Below, piece after piece: positions 16,755 to 26,127 of a stretch of 64,000 nt of DNA (position 1 is the first letter of the stretch; the number at the start of each line of letters is the position of its first letter). The notes below the pieces were generated by a model, which was given only the letters and a program-made list of their open reading frames with translations, ran no database searches and was not told where the DNA came from. Origin of the DNA: Phytoactinopolyspora mesophila (GTDB lineage Bacteria; Actinomycetota; Actinomycetes; Jiangellales; Jiangellaceae); assembly GCF_010122465.1 (NCBI RefSeq), contig NZ_WLZY01000009.1:118729-182728 (forward strand). Direction: 5' to 3'. The position numbers were made by a program, and so were the translations under genes.

Positions 16755-18170
16755 TCAGCCGACGTCGAGAGCGAGCAGGTCGTCTTCGGTCTCGCGGCGC
16801 ATGATCACCCGGGCCGCGCCGTCGCGCACAGCGATCACCGGAGGCCGCGGAACGTGGTTGTACGTGCTGGCCATGCTGCGGCAGTACGCGCCCGTGCCCG
16901 GCACGGCGATCAGATCGCCAGGACCGACGTCAGCGGGGAGGAACTCGTCTTTCACGATGATGTCGCCGCTCTCACAGTGTTTCCCGACGACGCGCGCCAG
17001 CACGGCCTCGGCATCCGAGCGGCGCGACGCCAGCGTGCATGAGTAGTCGGCGTCATAGAGCGCCGTACGGATGTTGTCGGTCATCCCGCCGTCGACGGAG
17101 ACGTACCGGCGCACCGCTCCCCCGTCGAGTTCGACGGCTTTCACCGTTCCGACCTCGTACAGCGTGAACGTGCTCGGACCGACGATGGCCCGCCCGGGCT
17201 CGATGCTCAGCCGCGGGACCGACAGGCCGTAGGCTGCGCACTCGTGTTCGACGATGACCGCCATCCCGGCAGCCAGCTCTTCCGGCGGCTGTGGATCGTC
17301 CTGGCTGGTGTAGGCGATGCCGAAGCCACCGCCAAGATCAAGTTCAGGAAGTTCGATGCCGTGCTCGTCGCGGATCTCGGCCTGCAGCCCGAGGACCCGC
17401 CGCGCGGCCACCTCGAAACCTGATGTGTCGTAGATCTGCGAGCCGATGTGCGAGTGCAGCCCGATCAACTCCAGCGATGGCTCGGCGAGAATACGCCGCA
17501 CTGCCTGGGCCGCTGCGCCGCCGGCGATGGAAAAGCCGAACTTCTGGTCTTCATGTGCTGTCGCAATGTACTCGTGGGTGTGGGCTTCTACGCCGACGGT
17601 GGTCCGGATCATCACCCGCGCCCGTACGTCGCGCTCGGCGGCCAGGGTGGTCAGCCGAGAGATCTCGTCGAAGGAGTCGACGATGATCCGGCCGACGCCG
17701 GCATCCAGCGCTCGCGAAAGCTCCGCGACGGATTTGTTGTTGCCGTGCAGCCCGATCCGCTCGGCCGGGAATCCGGCGCGAAGCGCGGTCGCCAGCTCGC
17801 CACCCGAGCAGACGTCGAGCCCCAGTCCCTCGCTGGCCACCCAGCGGGCCACCTCGGTGCACAGGAAAGCCTTGCCCGCATAGAAGACTTCAGCCTCACC
17901 GAACGCGCCGGTGAACGCGTCGCGGAACGCCCGCGCCCGGGACCGGAAGTCGAGTTCGTCCACGACATAGGCCGGCGTGCCGAACTCCGCGGCCAGGGCC
18001 TGCACGTCGATTCCCGCGATCCGGACCACGCCGTCGTCGCCACGATTCACCGTGGCCGGCCACAGGATGGGGACGAGCGCGTTGACGTCGTCCGGAACCT
18101 GCAACCAGGGTGGGCGACGACGATGTCCGGCTTCCGCGTGCAGTGTGCCTGCCTCGTGTGTGTATGTCAC
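16755..18170 (-). CDS. lysA: Diaminopimelate decarboxylase
   Basis: PLP enzyme of fold type III that converts meso-diaminopimelate to L-lysine, the last step of lysine synthesis. It has 471 residues. The PLP lysine is Lys100 in VFYAGKAFL, the glycine-rich phosphate loop is LDLGGGFG, and the catalytic C-terminal segment contains KHCESGDIIV. Its GTG start overlaps the argS stop by 4 bp (GTGA), so it is translationally coupled to argS. In many actinobacteria lysA is followed by homoserine dehydrogenase, but here an HtrA-like gene follows after 137 bp. Confidence 0.96.
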   Translation of the reverse strand: MTYTHEAGTLHAEAGHRRRPPWLQVPDDVNALVPILWPATVNRGDDGVVRIAGIDVQALAAEFGTPAYVVDELDFRSRARAFRDAFTGAFGEAEVFYAGKAFLCTEVARWVASEGLGLDVCSGGELATALRAGFPAERIGLHGNNKSVAELSRALDAGVGRIIVDSFDEISRLTTLAAERDVRARVMIRTTVGVEAHTHEYIATAHEDQKFGFSIAGGAAAQAVRRILAEPSLELIGLHSHIGSQIYDTSGFEVAARRVLGLQAEIRDEHGIELPELDLGGGFGIAYTSQDDPQPPEELAAGMAVIVEHECAAYGLSVPRLSIEPGRAIVGPSTFTLYEVGTVKAVELDGGAVRRYVSVDGGMTDNIRTALYDADYSCTLASRRSDAEAVLARVVGKHCESGDIIVKDEFLPADVGPGDLIAVPGTGAYCRSMASTYNHVPRPPVIAVRDGAARVIMRRETEDDLLALDVG

Positions 18171-19825
18171 ATCCGCTCCGGTGCGAAGACTCCGAGCATG
18201 CCTAGCCCGTTGGCAATGACCACCCTAGTGGCGTCGATCAGCCACAGCCGGGCGCGGTGGATGTCGCCCGCCGGTTCATCACCCATCGGCAGCACCCGGC
18301 ACACGTCGTAGAACTTATGGAAGGTGGACGCGGTCTCTTCGAGGTAGCGGGCGATTCGGTGTGGCTGCCGCTGTTCGGCGGCGGTGGCGACGATGCGCGG
18401 GAACTCACCGAGCGCGGCGAGCAGCAGCGACTCACGCTCGTGGCTCAGCAGTTCGGGCCGGAGCTCGCCGCGCTCGACACCGAGTTCGGTGGCGTTGCGC
18501 AGGATCGACGACAGCCGCGCGTGCGCGTACTGCACATAGAACACGGGGTTGTCCGACGTCTGCTTGGTGATCTGCGCGACATCGAGCGTCAGCGGAGAGT
18601 CGGCCGGCGAGCGGCACAGCGAATAGCGCAGCGCGTCCACTCCCGCCGCGTCGACCACGTCACCCAGGGTGAGCATGGTGCCGGCCCGCTTGGACAGCCG
18701 CAGCTCCTGCCCCTCACGCACGATCTTGACCATCTGACCGATGGGGATCTCGATGTTGTGCTCGGGGTCGTCGCCGGCGCAGGCAGCCATGGCCTTGAGC
18801 CGGCCCACGTACCCGTGGTGGTCGGCGCCGAGGAGGTAGACACACACGTCGAAGCCACGTTCACGTTTGTTGATGTAGTACGCGGTGTCCGAGGCGAAGT
18901 AGGTATACGAGCCGTCCTGCTTGATCAGCACGCGGTCTTTGTCGTCGCCGAAGTCAGTGGTGCGCATCCACAGCGCGCCATCGGACTCGAAGATGTGGCC
19001 CTGCGCACGCAGCACGTCGATGCCGTGCTCGACCTTCCCGGTCTCGTGCAAGGTGCGCTCGGAGAACCACACGTCGAAGTGGGTGCGGAACTCCTCGAGC
19101 TGGCTTTGCTGCTCGGCCAGCTGGAGCCGATACCCCTCCTCCCGGAAAGCCGCGAGCTGCTCGTCCGCGGGAAGGTCCAGGATGGCCGGCCGTGCTTCGA
19201 CGATCGCCTGTGCCAATTCGCCGACGTAGGCACCGTGATAGCCGTCATCGGGAACGTCCTTGCCATGCGCCCGGGCCATCAGGGAGGCACCGAAGGTGTC
19301 CATCTGAGAGCCGCGGTCGTTGATGTAGAACTCGCGGGTGACCTCGGCGCCGGCGGCCTCGATGACCCGCGCGATGGCGTCTCCGACGGCTGCCCACCGC
19401 ACGTGCCCGAGGTGCAGTGGGCCCGTGGGATTCGCGGAGATGAACTCGATGTTCAGCTGAGTTCCCGCCAGCGTGTCGCTGCGGCCGTACGACGATCCGG
19501 CGGCGACGATCGCTTCGGCCAGCGTCCCCTGCGCGACCGCGGAGACGGTGATGTTGAGGAATCCTGGCCCGGCGACGTCCACCGCCTCGATCCCCGTGCT
19601 GCCTCGCAGCCGGCCGGCCAGCGTCTCGGCCAGCTCTCGCGGCGGCATGCCCGACTTCTTGGCCAGCCGCATCGCGATGTTGGTGGCGTAGTCTCCGTGC
19701 TCGCGGTTACGCGGCCGCTCGATCAGCACGTCGTCCGGCACGCCGTCGGCCAGCGTCACCTCACCGTCGTCGACAGCGGCGACGAGAACCTCGCGCACCA
19801 CGCGGGAAAGTTGCTCAGGGGTCAC
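18167..19825 (-). CDS. argS: Arginyl-tRNA synthetase
   Basis: Class I aminoacyl-tRNA synthetase that charges tRNA-Arg with arginine and ATP. It has 552 residues. The HIGH signature appears as HLGH (138-141) in ANPTGPLHLGHV, and the KMSKS-like loop as RLSKRAGT. An N-terminal Arg-tRNA-synt-N domain and a C-terminal DALR anticodon-binding domain (PVFYVQYAHARLSSI onward) are present. It is flanked by 4-bp overlaps on both sides (XRE gene upstream, lysA downstream), which gives an XRE-argS-lysA operon. A tRNA-Arg gene lies 1.2 kb away. Confidence 0.97.
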   Translation of the reverse strand: MTPEQLSRVVREVLVAAVDDGEVTLADGVPDDVLIERPRNREHGDYATNIAMRLAKKSGMPPRELAETLAGRLRGSTGIEAVDVAGPGFLNITVSAVAQGTLAEAIVAAGSSYGRSDTLAGTQLNIEFISANPTGPLHLGHVRWAAVGDAIARVIEAAGAEVTREFYINDRGSQMDTFGASLMARAHGKDVPDDGYHGAYVGELAQAIVEARPAILDLPADEQLAAFREEGYRLQLAEQQSQLEEFRTHFDVWFSERTLHETGKVEHGIDVLRAQGHIFESDGALWMRTTDFGDDKDRVLIKQDGSYTYFASDTAYYINKRERGFDVCVYLLGADHHGYVGRLKAMAACAGDDPEHNIEIPIGQMVKIVREGQELRLSKRAGTMLTLGDVVDAAGVDALRYSLCRSPADSPLTLDVAQITKQTSDNPVFYVQYAHARLSSILRNATELGVERGELRPELLSHERESLLLAALGEFPRIVATAAEQRQPHRIARYLEETASTFHKFYDVCRVLPMGDEPAGDIHRARLWLIDATRVVIANGLGMLGVFAPERM

Positions 19826-20118
19826 CCGGAAAGCGTAGCCACTCCGGCCACGGCGCTGTCATGTGTGTCCGCAACCTGGTCGATGACGTGAGAGAGGACG
19901 TCGTCAAGGGACATCCCGAGCACATCGGCCACGGCAGCGACGGTGAAGAAGGCAGGCGTGGGTATCCGCCCCCGTTCGATCTTGCGCAGGGTTTCCGGAG
20001 AAATGCTGGCAGCTGCGGCGACGTCGGTGATGCTCCGTTCTCCGCGCGCCCGCCGCAACACCTCGCCGAGGTATTGCCCGCGCTCCCGTTCCGATCCGGT
20101 CAACGGCACTCTCACCAT
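19822..20118 (-). CDS. XRE-family helix-turn-helix regulator
   Basis: A 98-residue protein that is essentially one Cro/CI-type helix-turn-helix: YLGEVLRRARGERSITDVAAAASISPETLRKIERG, then AFFTVAAVADVLGMSLDDVL. The frame stays open upstream to 20937, but that part is antisense to map. Homology and the divergent promoter support ATG 20118. The stop overlaps the argS start by 4 bp. The facing gene is map, with the palindrome ATACCGGTAT between them, so it probably represses itself and map. Confidence 0.88.
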   Translation of the reverse strand: MVRVPLTGSERERGQYLGEVLRRARGERSITDVAAAASISPETLRKIERGRIPTPAFFTVAAVADVLGMSLDDVLSHVIDQVADTHDSAVAGVATLSG

Positions 20119-20131
20119 GTCCGTGATACTA

Positions 20132-20141
20132 ATACCGGTAT
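20132..20141. promoter_or_regulatory. Palindrome in the divergent XRE/map promoter
   Basis: Perfect palindrome ATACCGGTAT, flanked by CTA and AG, 14 bp from the XRE start and 31 bp from map. It is the only symmetric site in the 54-bp divergent gap, so it is the likely operator of the XRE regulator. Confidence 0.55.
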
Positions 20142-20172
20142 AGTTATCGGCACCACAGAGGGATGTTTCGAG

Positions 20173-20946
20173 ATGGTCGAGCTGAAGACACCGGGTGAGA
20201 TCGACGCCATGGCCGCCGCCGGGCGCGTCGTCGCCACAGTGCACGCCACGGTGCGCGCGCATGCCGCCGTCGGCGTGTCGCTGAAAGAACTCGACGACGT
20301 CGCGCACGACGTCATCCGCGCAGCCGGGGCGACGTCGTCGTTCCTCGGGTACCAGCCGGGCTTCGCATCCTCCCCATATCCCGGCGTGCTCAACACGTCG
20401 GTCAACGACGTCATGCTGCACGGGCTTCCCACGGCATACCGCCTCCGCGATGGCGACCTGCTGGGCGTCGACTGCGGCGCACACATCGACGGCTGGCACG
20501 CCGATGCCGCCACCACCTTCATCGTCGGGAATCCCGATCCTGCTGACGAGAAGCTGATCGAGACCACCGAACGGATGCTGCACGCCGGCATCGACGCCGC
20601 GCGGCCGGGCGGGCGGATGGGCGACATCAGCCACGCCATGGAGGTGATCGGCCGCGCCGCCGGGTATGGAATCCAGTCCGACTTCGGCGGGCACGGAATC
20701 GGGCGCGCCATGCACGAGGAACCGTTCGTGCCGAACGAGGGCCGGCCCGGGCGAGGCTGGCCGCTGCGGCCCGGCCTGGTGATCGCCATCGAGCCGAGCC
20801 TCATGGCCGGCAGCCACGACCACTACTACATCGCCGACGACGGCTGGTCGATCCGCACCGGCGACGGCAGCCGCGGCGCACACGTGGAGCACACCGTGGC
20901 GATCACCGACGACGGCCCCCGCATCCTGACCGCTCACCTGGACTGA
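20173..20946 (+). CDS. map: Methionine aminopeptidase, type I
   Basis: Removes the initiator methionine from nascent proteins when the second residue is small. It has 257 residues and all five metal ligands of the pita-bread fold: the two Asp in GVDCGAHIDGWHADAATTF, His in GHGIGRAMHEEP, Glu in IAIEPSL and Glu in HVEHTVAIT. The start ATG 20173 is supported by GAGGG ten bases upstream, although the frame is open further. It is divergent from an XRE regulator. Actinobacteria often have several map copies, and this regulated one may be a non-housekeeping paralogue (inference). Confidence 0.95.
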   Translation: MVELKTPGEIDAMAAAGRVVATVHATVRAHAAVGVSLKELDDVAHDVIRAAGATSSFLGYQPGFASSPYPGVLNTSVNDVMLHGLPTAYRLRDGDLLGVDCGAHIDGWHADAATTFIVGNPDPADEKLIETTERMLHAGIDAARPGGRMGDISHAMEVIGRAAGYGIQSDFGGHGIGRAMHEEPFVPNEGRPGRGWPLRPGLVIAIEPSLMAGSHDHYYIADDGWSIRTGDGSRGAHVEHTVAITDDGPRILTAHLD

Positions 20947-21020
20947 TACCCAAACATCACAACCGGCTCAGCCGATTCGGGATCCGTGCCGATGTCCTGG
21001 TAACCTTGAGCGCGGTCCCC

Positions 21021-21096
21021 GCCCTCGTAGCTCAGGGGATAGAGCGTCTGCCTCCGGAGCAGAAAGTCGCAGGTTCGAATCCTGCCGAGGGCACCA
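21021..21096 (+). tRNA. tRNA-Arg (anticodon CCG)
   Basis: Complete cloverleaf: acceptor stem GCCCTCG (21021-21027) with CGAGGGC (21086-21092), D stem GCTC/GAGC, anticodon stem TCTGC/GCAGA with loop CTCCGGA, T stem GCAGG/CCTGC with loop TTCGAAT, discriminator A and an encoded CCA (21094-21096). The anticodon CCG at 21054-21056 reads CGG arginine codons, common in this GC-rich genome. The following 167 bases to the next gene hold nothing recognisable. Confidence 0.97.
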
Positions 21097-21263
21097 GCAG
21101 GTCAGAGCACATGTCGATCATAATTTCAAGATCAGACAACGACTTTACGACCATGATCCACTTCGTCGCGCCGAGGACAGATACGGCGCAGGTGCGCTTG
21201 TTCAGCTCTCGGACGGTGGCCCCGTCCGGGGCGACGAGCAACGACACGAGCCCGGCACTGTGC

Positions 21264-21848
21264 TCAGCGCCTGGTCTCGTACCTGGTCAGCAGCACGCCG
21301 CCGGGAAACGTCCGGGTCTCCGCCAGGCTCAGGTTCACCCAGTTGTCCAGGGCGGTGAAGAATGGCGTGCCGCCGCCCACCAGGACCGGATGGGTGACGA
21401 TCACGTACTCGTCGATCAGCCCGGCCCGCATGGCCGCCGCGGCGAGTGTGGCGCCGGCGATGTCCATGGGGCCGCCGTCGTCGGCCTTGAGCCTGGTGAT
21501 CTCGGTGACCGCGTCGCCGGCGACCAGACGGGTGTTCCAGTCGACCGTGCTGGTCGTCGAGGAGAACACCACCTTCGGCATGTCCCGCCAGCGGCGGGCG
21601 AACTCGATCTCCGCCGGTGTGGCGCCGGGCTGCTGGTCGGCGGTTGGCCAGTGGGAGCTCATCGCCTCCCACAGCTTGCGCCCGTACAGCGCTAAGCCGG
21701 TCGCCCCCACCCGGTCGGACCACCACTGGAACAGCTCGTCGTTCGGCGACGAGTCCGGTCCATCTCCCCCACTCCAGCCGAGGTCGTCGCCGGTCGCGGC
21801 GATGTAGCCGTCCAGGCTCATGTTCATGGCGAAGGTCAGTTTCCGCAT
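21264..21848 (-). CDS. DHFR-like (RibD C-terminal domain) reductase
   Basis: A 194-residue protein of the dihydrofolate reductase-like RibD-C family, predicted to be NAD(P)H-dependent with unknown substrate. Family marks: MRKLTFAMNMSLDGYIA at the start, YGRKLWEAM, PKVVFSST, DIAGATLAAAAMRAGLIDEY and HPVLVGGGTPFF. The frame is open 18 codons further upstream, but ATG 21848 has GAGGGG eight bases before it and begins the homologous region. No operon partner is evident. Confidence 0.88.
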   Translation of the reverse strand: MRKLTFAMNMSLDGYIAATGDDLGWSGGDGPDSSPNDELFQWWSDRVGATGLALYGRKLWEAMSSHWPTADQQPGATPAEIEFARRWRDMPKVVFSSTTSTVDWNTRLVAGDAVTEITRLKADDGGPMDIAGATLAAAAMRAGLIDEYVIVTHPVLVGGGTPFFTALDNWVNLSLAETRTFPGGVLLTRYETRR

Positions 21849-22029
21849 GGCGTCAGCCCCTCGTGAGTCGGTATTCGGTGTACAGACCAGCACGGCGCGC
21901 AAAACTCATCGGTCAGGCCACACCGAGGGCCAGTTGACCGCCACGCCAAGCAGATGCTCCGTACGGAAAGGAGACCTTCGACGTACCGCACACATGACAG
22001 AGGATTCCGCGCCCCGCTTTCGCAGCGTG

Positions 22030-22680
22030 TCACACATTGTCGAGCCAGGCCAGGACAGCGAGGACGCGGCGGTTGCTGTCGAGAGCTGGTGAGAGGTCGA
22101 GTTTGGCGAAGATACGGTTGGTGTGTTTGGCGACGGCTTTCTCGGAGATGACCAGCTTGGCTGCGATCGCGGCGTTGGAGCGGCCTTCGGCCATCAGTAT
22201 GAGCACGTCTCGTTCACGGTCGGTGAGGCGGTCGAGCGGGCCTTCGCGGCGGGTCACGAGCGCGGAGACGACCTGGGGGTCGAGCACGGTCCCGCCGGTG
22301 GCGATCTGACGGACGGCCGCGAGGAAGGCGTCGACGTCGGCGACGCGGTCTTTGAGCAGGTAGCCGATCGAGCCGTTTCCGGAAGCGAGGAGGTCGCGGG
22401 CATACAGGGGTTCGACCCATTGGCTGAGCACCAGCACCGGCAGCGCGGGACGTTCATGCCGGGCATCGATCGCGGCTTGGAGGCCCTCGGTGGTTTGGGT
22501 CGGAGGAAGGCGCACGTCGACGATAGCGATGTCGATGTCCTCGCGAGCCAGACTGGTGGCCAGGGATTCGGCGTCGGTGGCCGTGGCGACGACGTCGATG
22601 TCGCCGGCTTCGAGAATCCGGGTCAGGCCGACGCGTAGCAGTGCCTGGTCTTCGGCGACGAGTGCTCTCAGGTCGGGCAC
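22030..22680 (-). CDS. NarL/FixJ-type response regulator
   Basis: A 216-residue two-component response regulator with an N-terminal receiver domain (phosphoacceptor Asp55 in IAIVDVRLPP, acidic pocket EDQ at 10-12) and a C-terminal LuxR helix-turn-helix (LTDRERDVLILMAEGRSNAAIA). Its start lies inside the 3' end of the histidine kinase gene (13-bp overlap), so they form a cognate pair. It probably regulates the ABC exporter genes upstream in the same operon. Confidence 0.93.
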   Translation of the reverse strand: MPDLRALVAEDQALLRVGLTRILEAGDIDVVATATDAESLATSLAREDIDIAIVDVRLPPTQTTEGLQAAIDARHERPALPVLVLSQWVEPLYARDLLASGNGSIGYLLKDRVADVDAFLAAVRQIATGGTVLDPQVVSALVTRREGPLDRLTDRERDVLILMAEGRSNAAIAAKLVISEKAVAKHTNRIFAKLDLSPALDSNRRVLAVLAWLDNV

Positions 22681-23897
22681 GGGATCTCGATCGTGACGGT
22701 GGTGGGGCCGCCGGCCGGGCTGTCGACGCCGACGACGCCGTCGAACGCCGAGAGCCTTCGGGCGATTCCGGACAGGCCCGAGCCAGCGGCGTCCGCGCCT
22801 CCGCGGCCGTCGTCGCCCACGACGAGTCGCAGCCGGGTGCCGTCATGGGAGCCGGTGACGTAGGCGCGGGTGGCCTCGGCATGTTTGACGGTGTTCGCCA
22901 GACCTTCGGCGACCGCGAAGTAGGCAGCCGACTCGATCGGGTCGGGGAGCCTGCCGCCGACGTTCACGGCCACGGTGACCGGCAGCGCGATCGACATCGC
23001 GAGCGCCTCGATCGCGCCGGTGAGTCCGCGGTCGGCAAGCACCGGAGGGTGAATGTCGCGCACCACCGAACGCAGGTCATCGAGCGAGGCCATGGCGGTG
23101 TCGCGAGCTTCAGTGAGCAGCGCGTCGGCAGCCTCGGGGTCGCTCGCGAGCAGCTTCTTGGCCAAGCCGACCGTCATCCCCACCGAGGCCATCCGCGCCT
23201 GGGCTCCGTCGTGAAGGTCACGTTCGATCCGGCGGATCTCGGCTGCCGAGTGGTCGAGGCCGGCGGCGCGGGTCTCGGTGACCTGCTCGACCCGGCGTTC
23301 GAGCTCGGCGACCCGAGACCCGGCGAGAACGCGGTGATCGGCGCGGGCGCGGGCGCGGACCAGCGCCGGCGTCGCCAGCCACCACACCGGCAACCCCAGC
23401 CCGAGTGCTCCGAGGAACAACACCACCCAGACCGGCCCTGGATCGACGATCAGGCCGGTGAGGTAGACGATCGGCAGGGCGAGCAACACCGGTGGGATCA
23501 CCGACACGAGGAACCCGCCGGTCGCCGAGAACAACAGGAACCCGACATCGCGCCACCGGGCAGGATCGGCGACCCAGCGCAACGGGCGGGCCCATACATC
23601 TACGCCGGTCGTGTCCGCGTAGGCGGCCGGGACACGGCGGTCCAGAAGTTCGCCGCTGACGCGACGGTGCACACCGGTGACCGCCGCGGTGGCCGGCACC
23701 ACAGCGAAGGCGAGGACGAAGCCGACTCCCACCACCCCCAGCACAACGGCGAGCAGTGACAAGACCGCCAGCGGCACAGCCGGCAGGAATGCCAGCACAT
23801 ACCCGAATGACACCCCGGTCAGCCGGAGCCGCTCGGCCAGCCCGGCCCCGCCGAGCGGCCCGGGCCGAACGCCGCGGATCGGATCGAGCATGTTCAT
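22668..23897 (-). CDS. Sensor histidine kinase (HisKA_3 type)
   Basis: A 409-residue membrane kinase. Four hydrophobic helices occupy about residues 29-75 and 118-178. The dimerisation and phosphoacceptor segment ERDLHDGAQARM contains His229. The HATPase region has NTVKHAEA (N-box), VVGDDGRGG and GSGLSGIARRL (G-boxes). It lacks a large extracellular sensor, like intramembrane-sensing kinases associated with ABC exporters. It has a good ribosome binding site (GAGGAAG) before ATG 23897 and partners the response regulator. Confidence 0.93.
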   Translation of the reverse strand: MNMLDPIRGVRPGPLGGAGLAERLRLTGVSFGYVLAFLPAVPLAVLSLLAVVLGVVGVGFVLAFAVVPATAAVTGVHRRVSGELLDRRVPAAYADTTGVDVWARPLRWVADPARWRDVGFLLFSATGGFLVSVIPPVLLALPIVYLTGLIVDPGPVWVVLFLGALGLGLPVWWLATPALVRARARADHRVLAGSRVAELERRVEQVTETRAAGLDHSAAEIRRIERDLHDGAQARMASVGMTVGLAKKLLASDPEAADALLTEARDTAMASLDDLRSVVRDIHPPVLADRGLTGAIEALAMSIALPVTVAVNVGGRLPDPIESAAYFAVAEGLANTVKHAEATRAYVTGSHDGTRLRLVVGDDGRGGADAAGSGLSGIARRLSAFDGVVGVDSPAGGPTTVTIEIPCPT

Positions 23898-23916
23898 GAC
23901 ACTTCCTCGATTCCGA

Positions 23917-25257
23917 TCAGGCCGCTTGGGCCAGTGCTGAGCCCACGACCCTACGGACTGCCCGGCGTGCCGAGAGCACAGTCAGAGCAATCACTGCCGC
24001 CGCCAGCGTGGGCGGTAGCCAGAGTTGACCATCAGGCACCAGCCCCTCGCCCCGGGCAATCGCGAACGGAACCATAGTAGTCAGTGAGGCGATCAACCCG
24101 CTGACGATACCGACAGCCGCGACCACCACGGCCTCGGCCACGACCGAGCCGCGCACCTGGGCAGGCGTCGCGCCCAGCAGCCACAACCGGCGCAGCTCGG
24201 CACGCCGATGCTCGACGAGCACTGCGAACGCGTTGACGACCATGATTGCTGCGAACAGGCACAACATCGCCACCACGACGTTGTTGAGCAGGTTGATCGT
24301 CCGCCCGTCGGGCGTCGACACCGCGAGGGTGCGCCCGTCAATTCCCACCAGCATCAGCGTTCCGACCGAGACCGATGTCAACACGATCACCGGTGCGAGA
24401 ACGCCGGCCAGCAGATGCGACCGGCGCGCGGTGTTGTACGCGGCGAGATAGGTCTCGACGCTGCGACCGCCCGCCACCGGCCGAGCCAAGGCTGCGCCGA
24501 CGCGCAGCAGCAGTGGCGCCAACACAGCCAATCCGATGCCGACCATGATCGAGTTCGACCCTGACGTCGCCATCGCCTCATACGGATCGGCGGAGTTCTT
24601 GGTGACGGTCACGGTGACGATGGCTGGTGCGATCCCACATCCGATCAACCCCAGTGCGACGGCGATCCGCCACCACGGCATGGCCCCCTGGCTGGCCGAG
24701 TCTTCGCGGCCGGCGACCGATGGCGCACCCCGCGTCGCACGCCACCCGGCTATCGCCGCGGCGCCCAGACACACCACCAACACGCCCGCTACCGTGATCG
24801 CCAACGACACGAACCCGCCACGGTACTCGGCCGAGGCGACCAGACCACTCGATCGCAACGCCGACAGCAACACTCTCCCAGCCACCGAAGCCACGAGCGC
24901 CCCGAGGAGCGCGGCGACCAGACACACCACCAGGGTCTCGACCCGCACCAATCGCCGTGCTTGGCCCGGGGTCGCACCGATTGTGCGCAACAACCCGATC
25001 TCGACTCCGCGGCGCTCGACGGTGATCCCGACCGTCGAGGCTACGGAGTACAACACGATCAACGCTCCCCAGCCACCGACCACTGCCCCCATGATCCGCA
25101 ACGCCTCGGCGTCATGCGGCGCCACCGGCCCCGCCGCGACCTCAAAGAGCGTCGCGAACGCCCCGATCACCGCAGTGCCCAACAACACCGACACGAACGT
25201 CGCGCTGAACGCCGCGGAGCGGTACCGCAACGACCGCAAAGCCAGAGCCGGCATCAC
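23917..25257 (-). CDS. FtsX/MacB-type ABC transporter permease
   Basis: A 446-residue membrane protein with two FtsX-like units. Each has a long core such as VERRGVEIGLLRTIGATPGQARRLVRVE or EHRRAELRRLWLLGATPAQVRG followed by transmembrane helices. About eight helices are predictable. It is shorter than the roughly 800-residue actinobacterial permeases of this type because the extracellular loops are reduced. The start overlaps the ATPase gene stop by 4 bp. With the kinase and regulator it makes a four-gene unit of the kind that handles cell-envelope-active peptides. Confidence 0.9.
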   Translation of the reverse strand: MMPALALRSLRYRSAAFSATFVSVLLGTAVIGAFATLFEVAAGPVAPHDAEALRIMGAVVGGWGALIVLYSVASTVGITVERRGVEIGLLRTIGATPGQARRLVRVETLVVCLVAALLGALVASVAGRVLLSALRSSGLVASAEYRGGFVSLAITVAGVLVVCLGAAAIAGWRATRGAPSVAGREDSASQGAMPWWRIAVALGLIGCGIAPAIVTVTVTKNSADPYEAMATSGSNSIMVGIGLAVLAPLLLRVGAALARPVAGGRSVETYLAAYNTARRSHLLAGVLAPVIVLTSVSVGTLMLVGIDGRTLAVSTPDGRTINLLNNVVVAMLCLFAAIMVVNAFAVLVEHRRAELRRLWLLGATPAQVRGSVVAEAVVVAAVGIVSGLIASLTTMVPFAIARGEGLVPDGQLWLPPTLAAAVIALTVLSARRAVRRVVGSALAQAA

Positions 25258-26003
25258 GCCGCCACCAGCTCGTCCAGCCGGCTCAGCTGCCCGGCGACCG
25301 ACTCGGCCGTCGGCTGTGCCATGCGTCCGACTACCCTGCCGTCAACCAGGAACACCACGGTGCCGGCGTATGCGGCGGCGACCGGATCATGGGTGACCAT
25401 CACAACCGTCTGGCCCAGCGAGTCGACGCAATCACGCAACAGGCCCAGCACCGAGGTCGCGTTGACCGAGTCCAGCGCACCGGTCGGCTCATCGGCCAGA
25501 ATCACCTCAGGCTCGGCGACCAACGCCCGCGCGATCGCCACCCGCTGCTGCTGACCACCCGACAACGCCGACGGCAGACGGTCAGCGCGATCACCCAACC
25601 CGACACGATCCAGCAGCCTGGCCACGCGCTCGTGGTCCGCGGGCCGACCGGCCAGCCGCAACGGGAGAGCGACGTTCTGGGCCGCCGTGAGATACGGCAT
25701 CAGATGGAATCCCTGGAACACCAAGCCAATCCGCTCGCGACGCAACCTGGCACGACGAACCTCGTCCCAACCGGCGATGTCCTCGCCCCCGACCAGCACG
25801 CTGCCCGACGACGGCGCCTCCAACCCGGCCGCGCACGCCAACAATGTCGACTTCCCCGACCCCGAGGGCCCCATCACCGCCGTGAACGTCCCCCTGGCGA
25901 AGGCCGCATCGACACCGGCGAGCGCCAACACCGATCCGGCCCCCGCGCCATAGCTGCGCGCCAACGCGCGCACCTCCAGCGCAATCGCGTCGTCAACTGT
26001 CAT
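25254..26003 (-). CDS. ABC transporter ATP-binding protein (MacB/LolD type)
   Basis: A 249-residue ATPase subunit. Walker A is GPSGSGKST, the Q-loop region is VFQGFHLMPYL (typical of the LolD/MacB group), the signature is ALSGGQQQRVAIARAL, Walker B is VILADEPTGALD, and the switch His is in VMVTHDP. Start ATG 26003 follows GAGGAG, and the open frame further upstream lacks homology. It energises the FtsX-type permease next to it. Gene order is ATPase-permease-kinase-regulator. Confidence 0.93.
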   Translation of the reverse strand: MTVDDAIALEVRALARSYGAGAGSVLALAGVDAAFARGTFTAVMGPSGSGKSTLLACAAGLEAPSSGSVLVGGEDIAGWDEVRRARLRRERIGLVFQGFHLMPYLTAAQNVALPLRLAGRPADHERVARLLDRVGLGDRADRLPSALSGGQQQRVAIARALVAEPEVILADEPTGALDSVNATSVLGLLRDCVDSLGQTVVMVTHDPVAAAYAGTVVFLVDGRVVGRMAQPTAESVAGQLSRLDELVAA

Positions 26004-26127
26004 CGGAGCACTCCTCACCTGGGAAAACGTGAACAGTACGACCGTATGAACCCGGCGACGCTGGGTCGATGGCACCAGGAAGCCTCTTCGAGGTAGACCT
26101 AGCACCCCCCATGCGGCGGTTCGTGAG

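Noticed and set aside
20119-20937. N-terminal extension of the XRE regulator to 371 residues
   Set aside because: It is the antisense of map in a GC-rich frame; the regulator domain starts at 20118 beside the divergent promoter.
21032-21247. 71-residue minus-strand frame over the tRNA-Arg gene
   Set aside because: Contains the complement of the tRNA and the widely seen spurious peptide of tRNA genes; no ribosome binding site.
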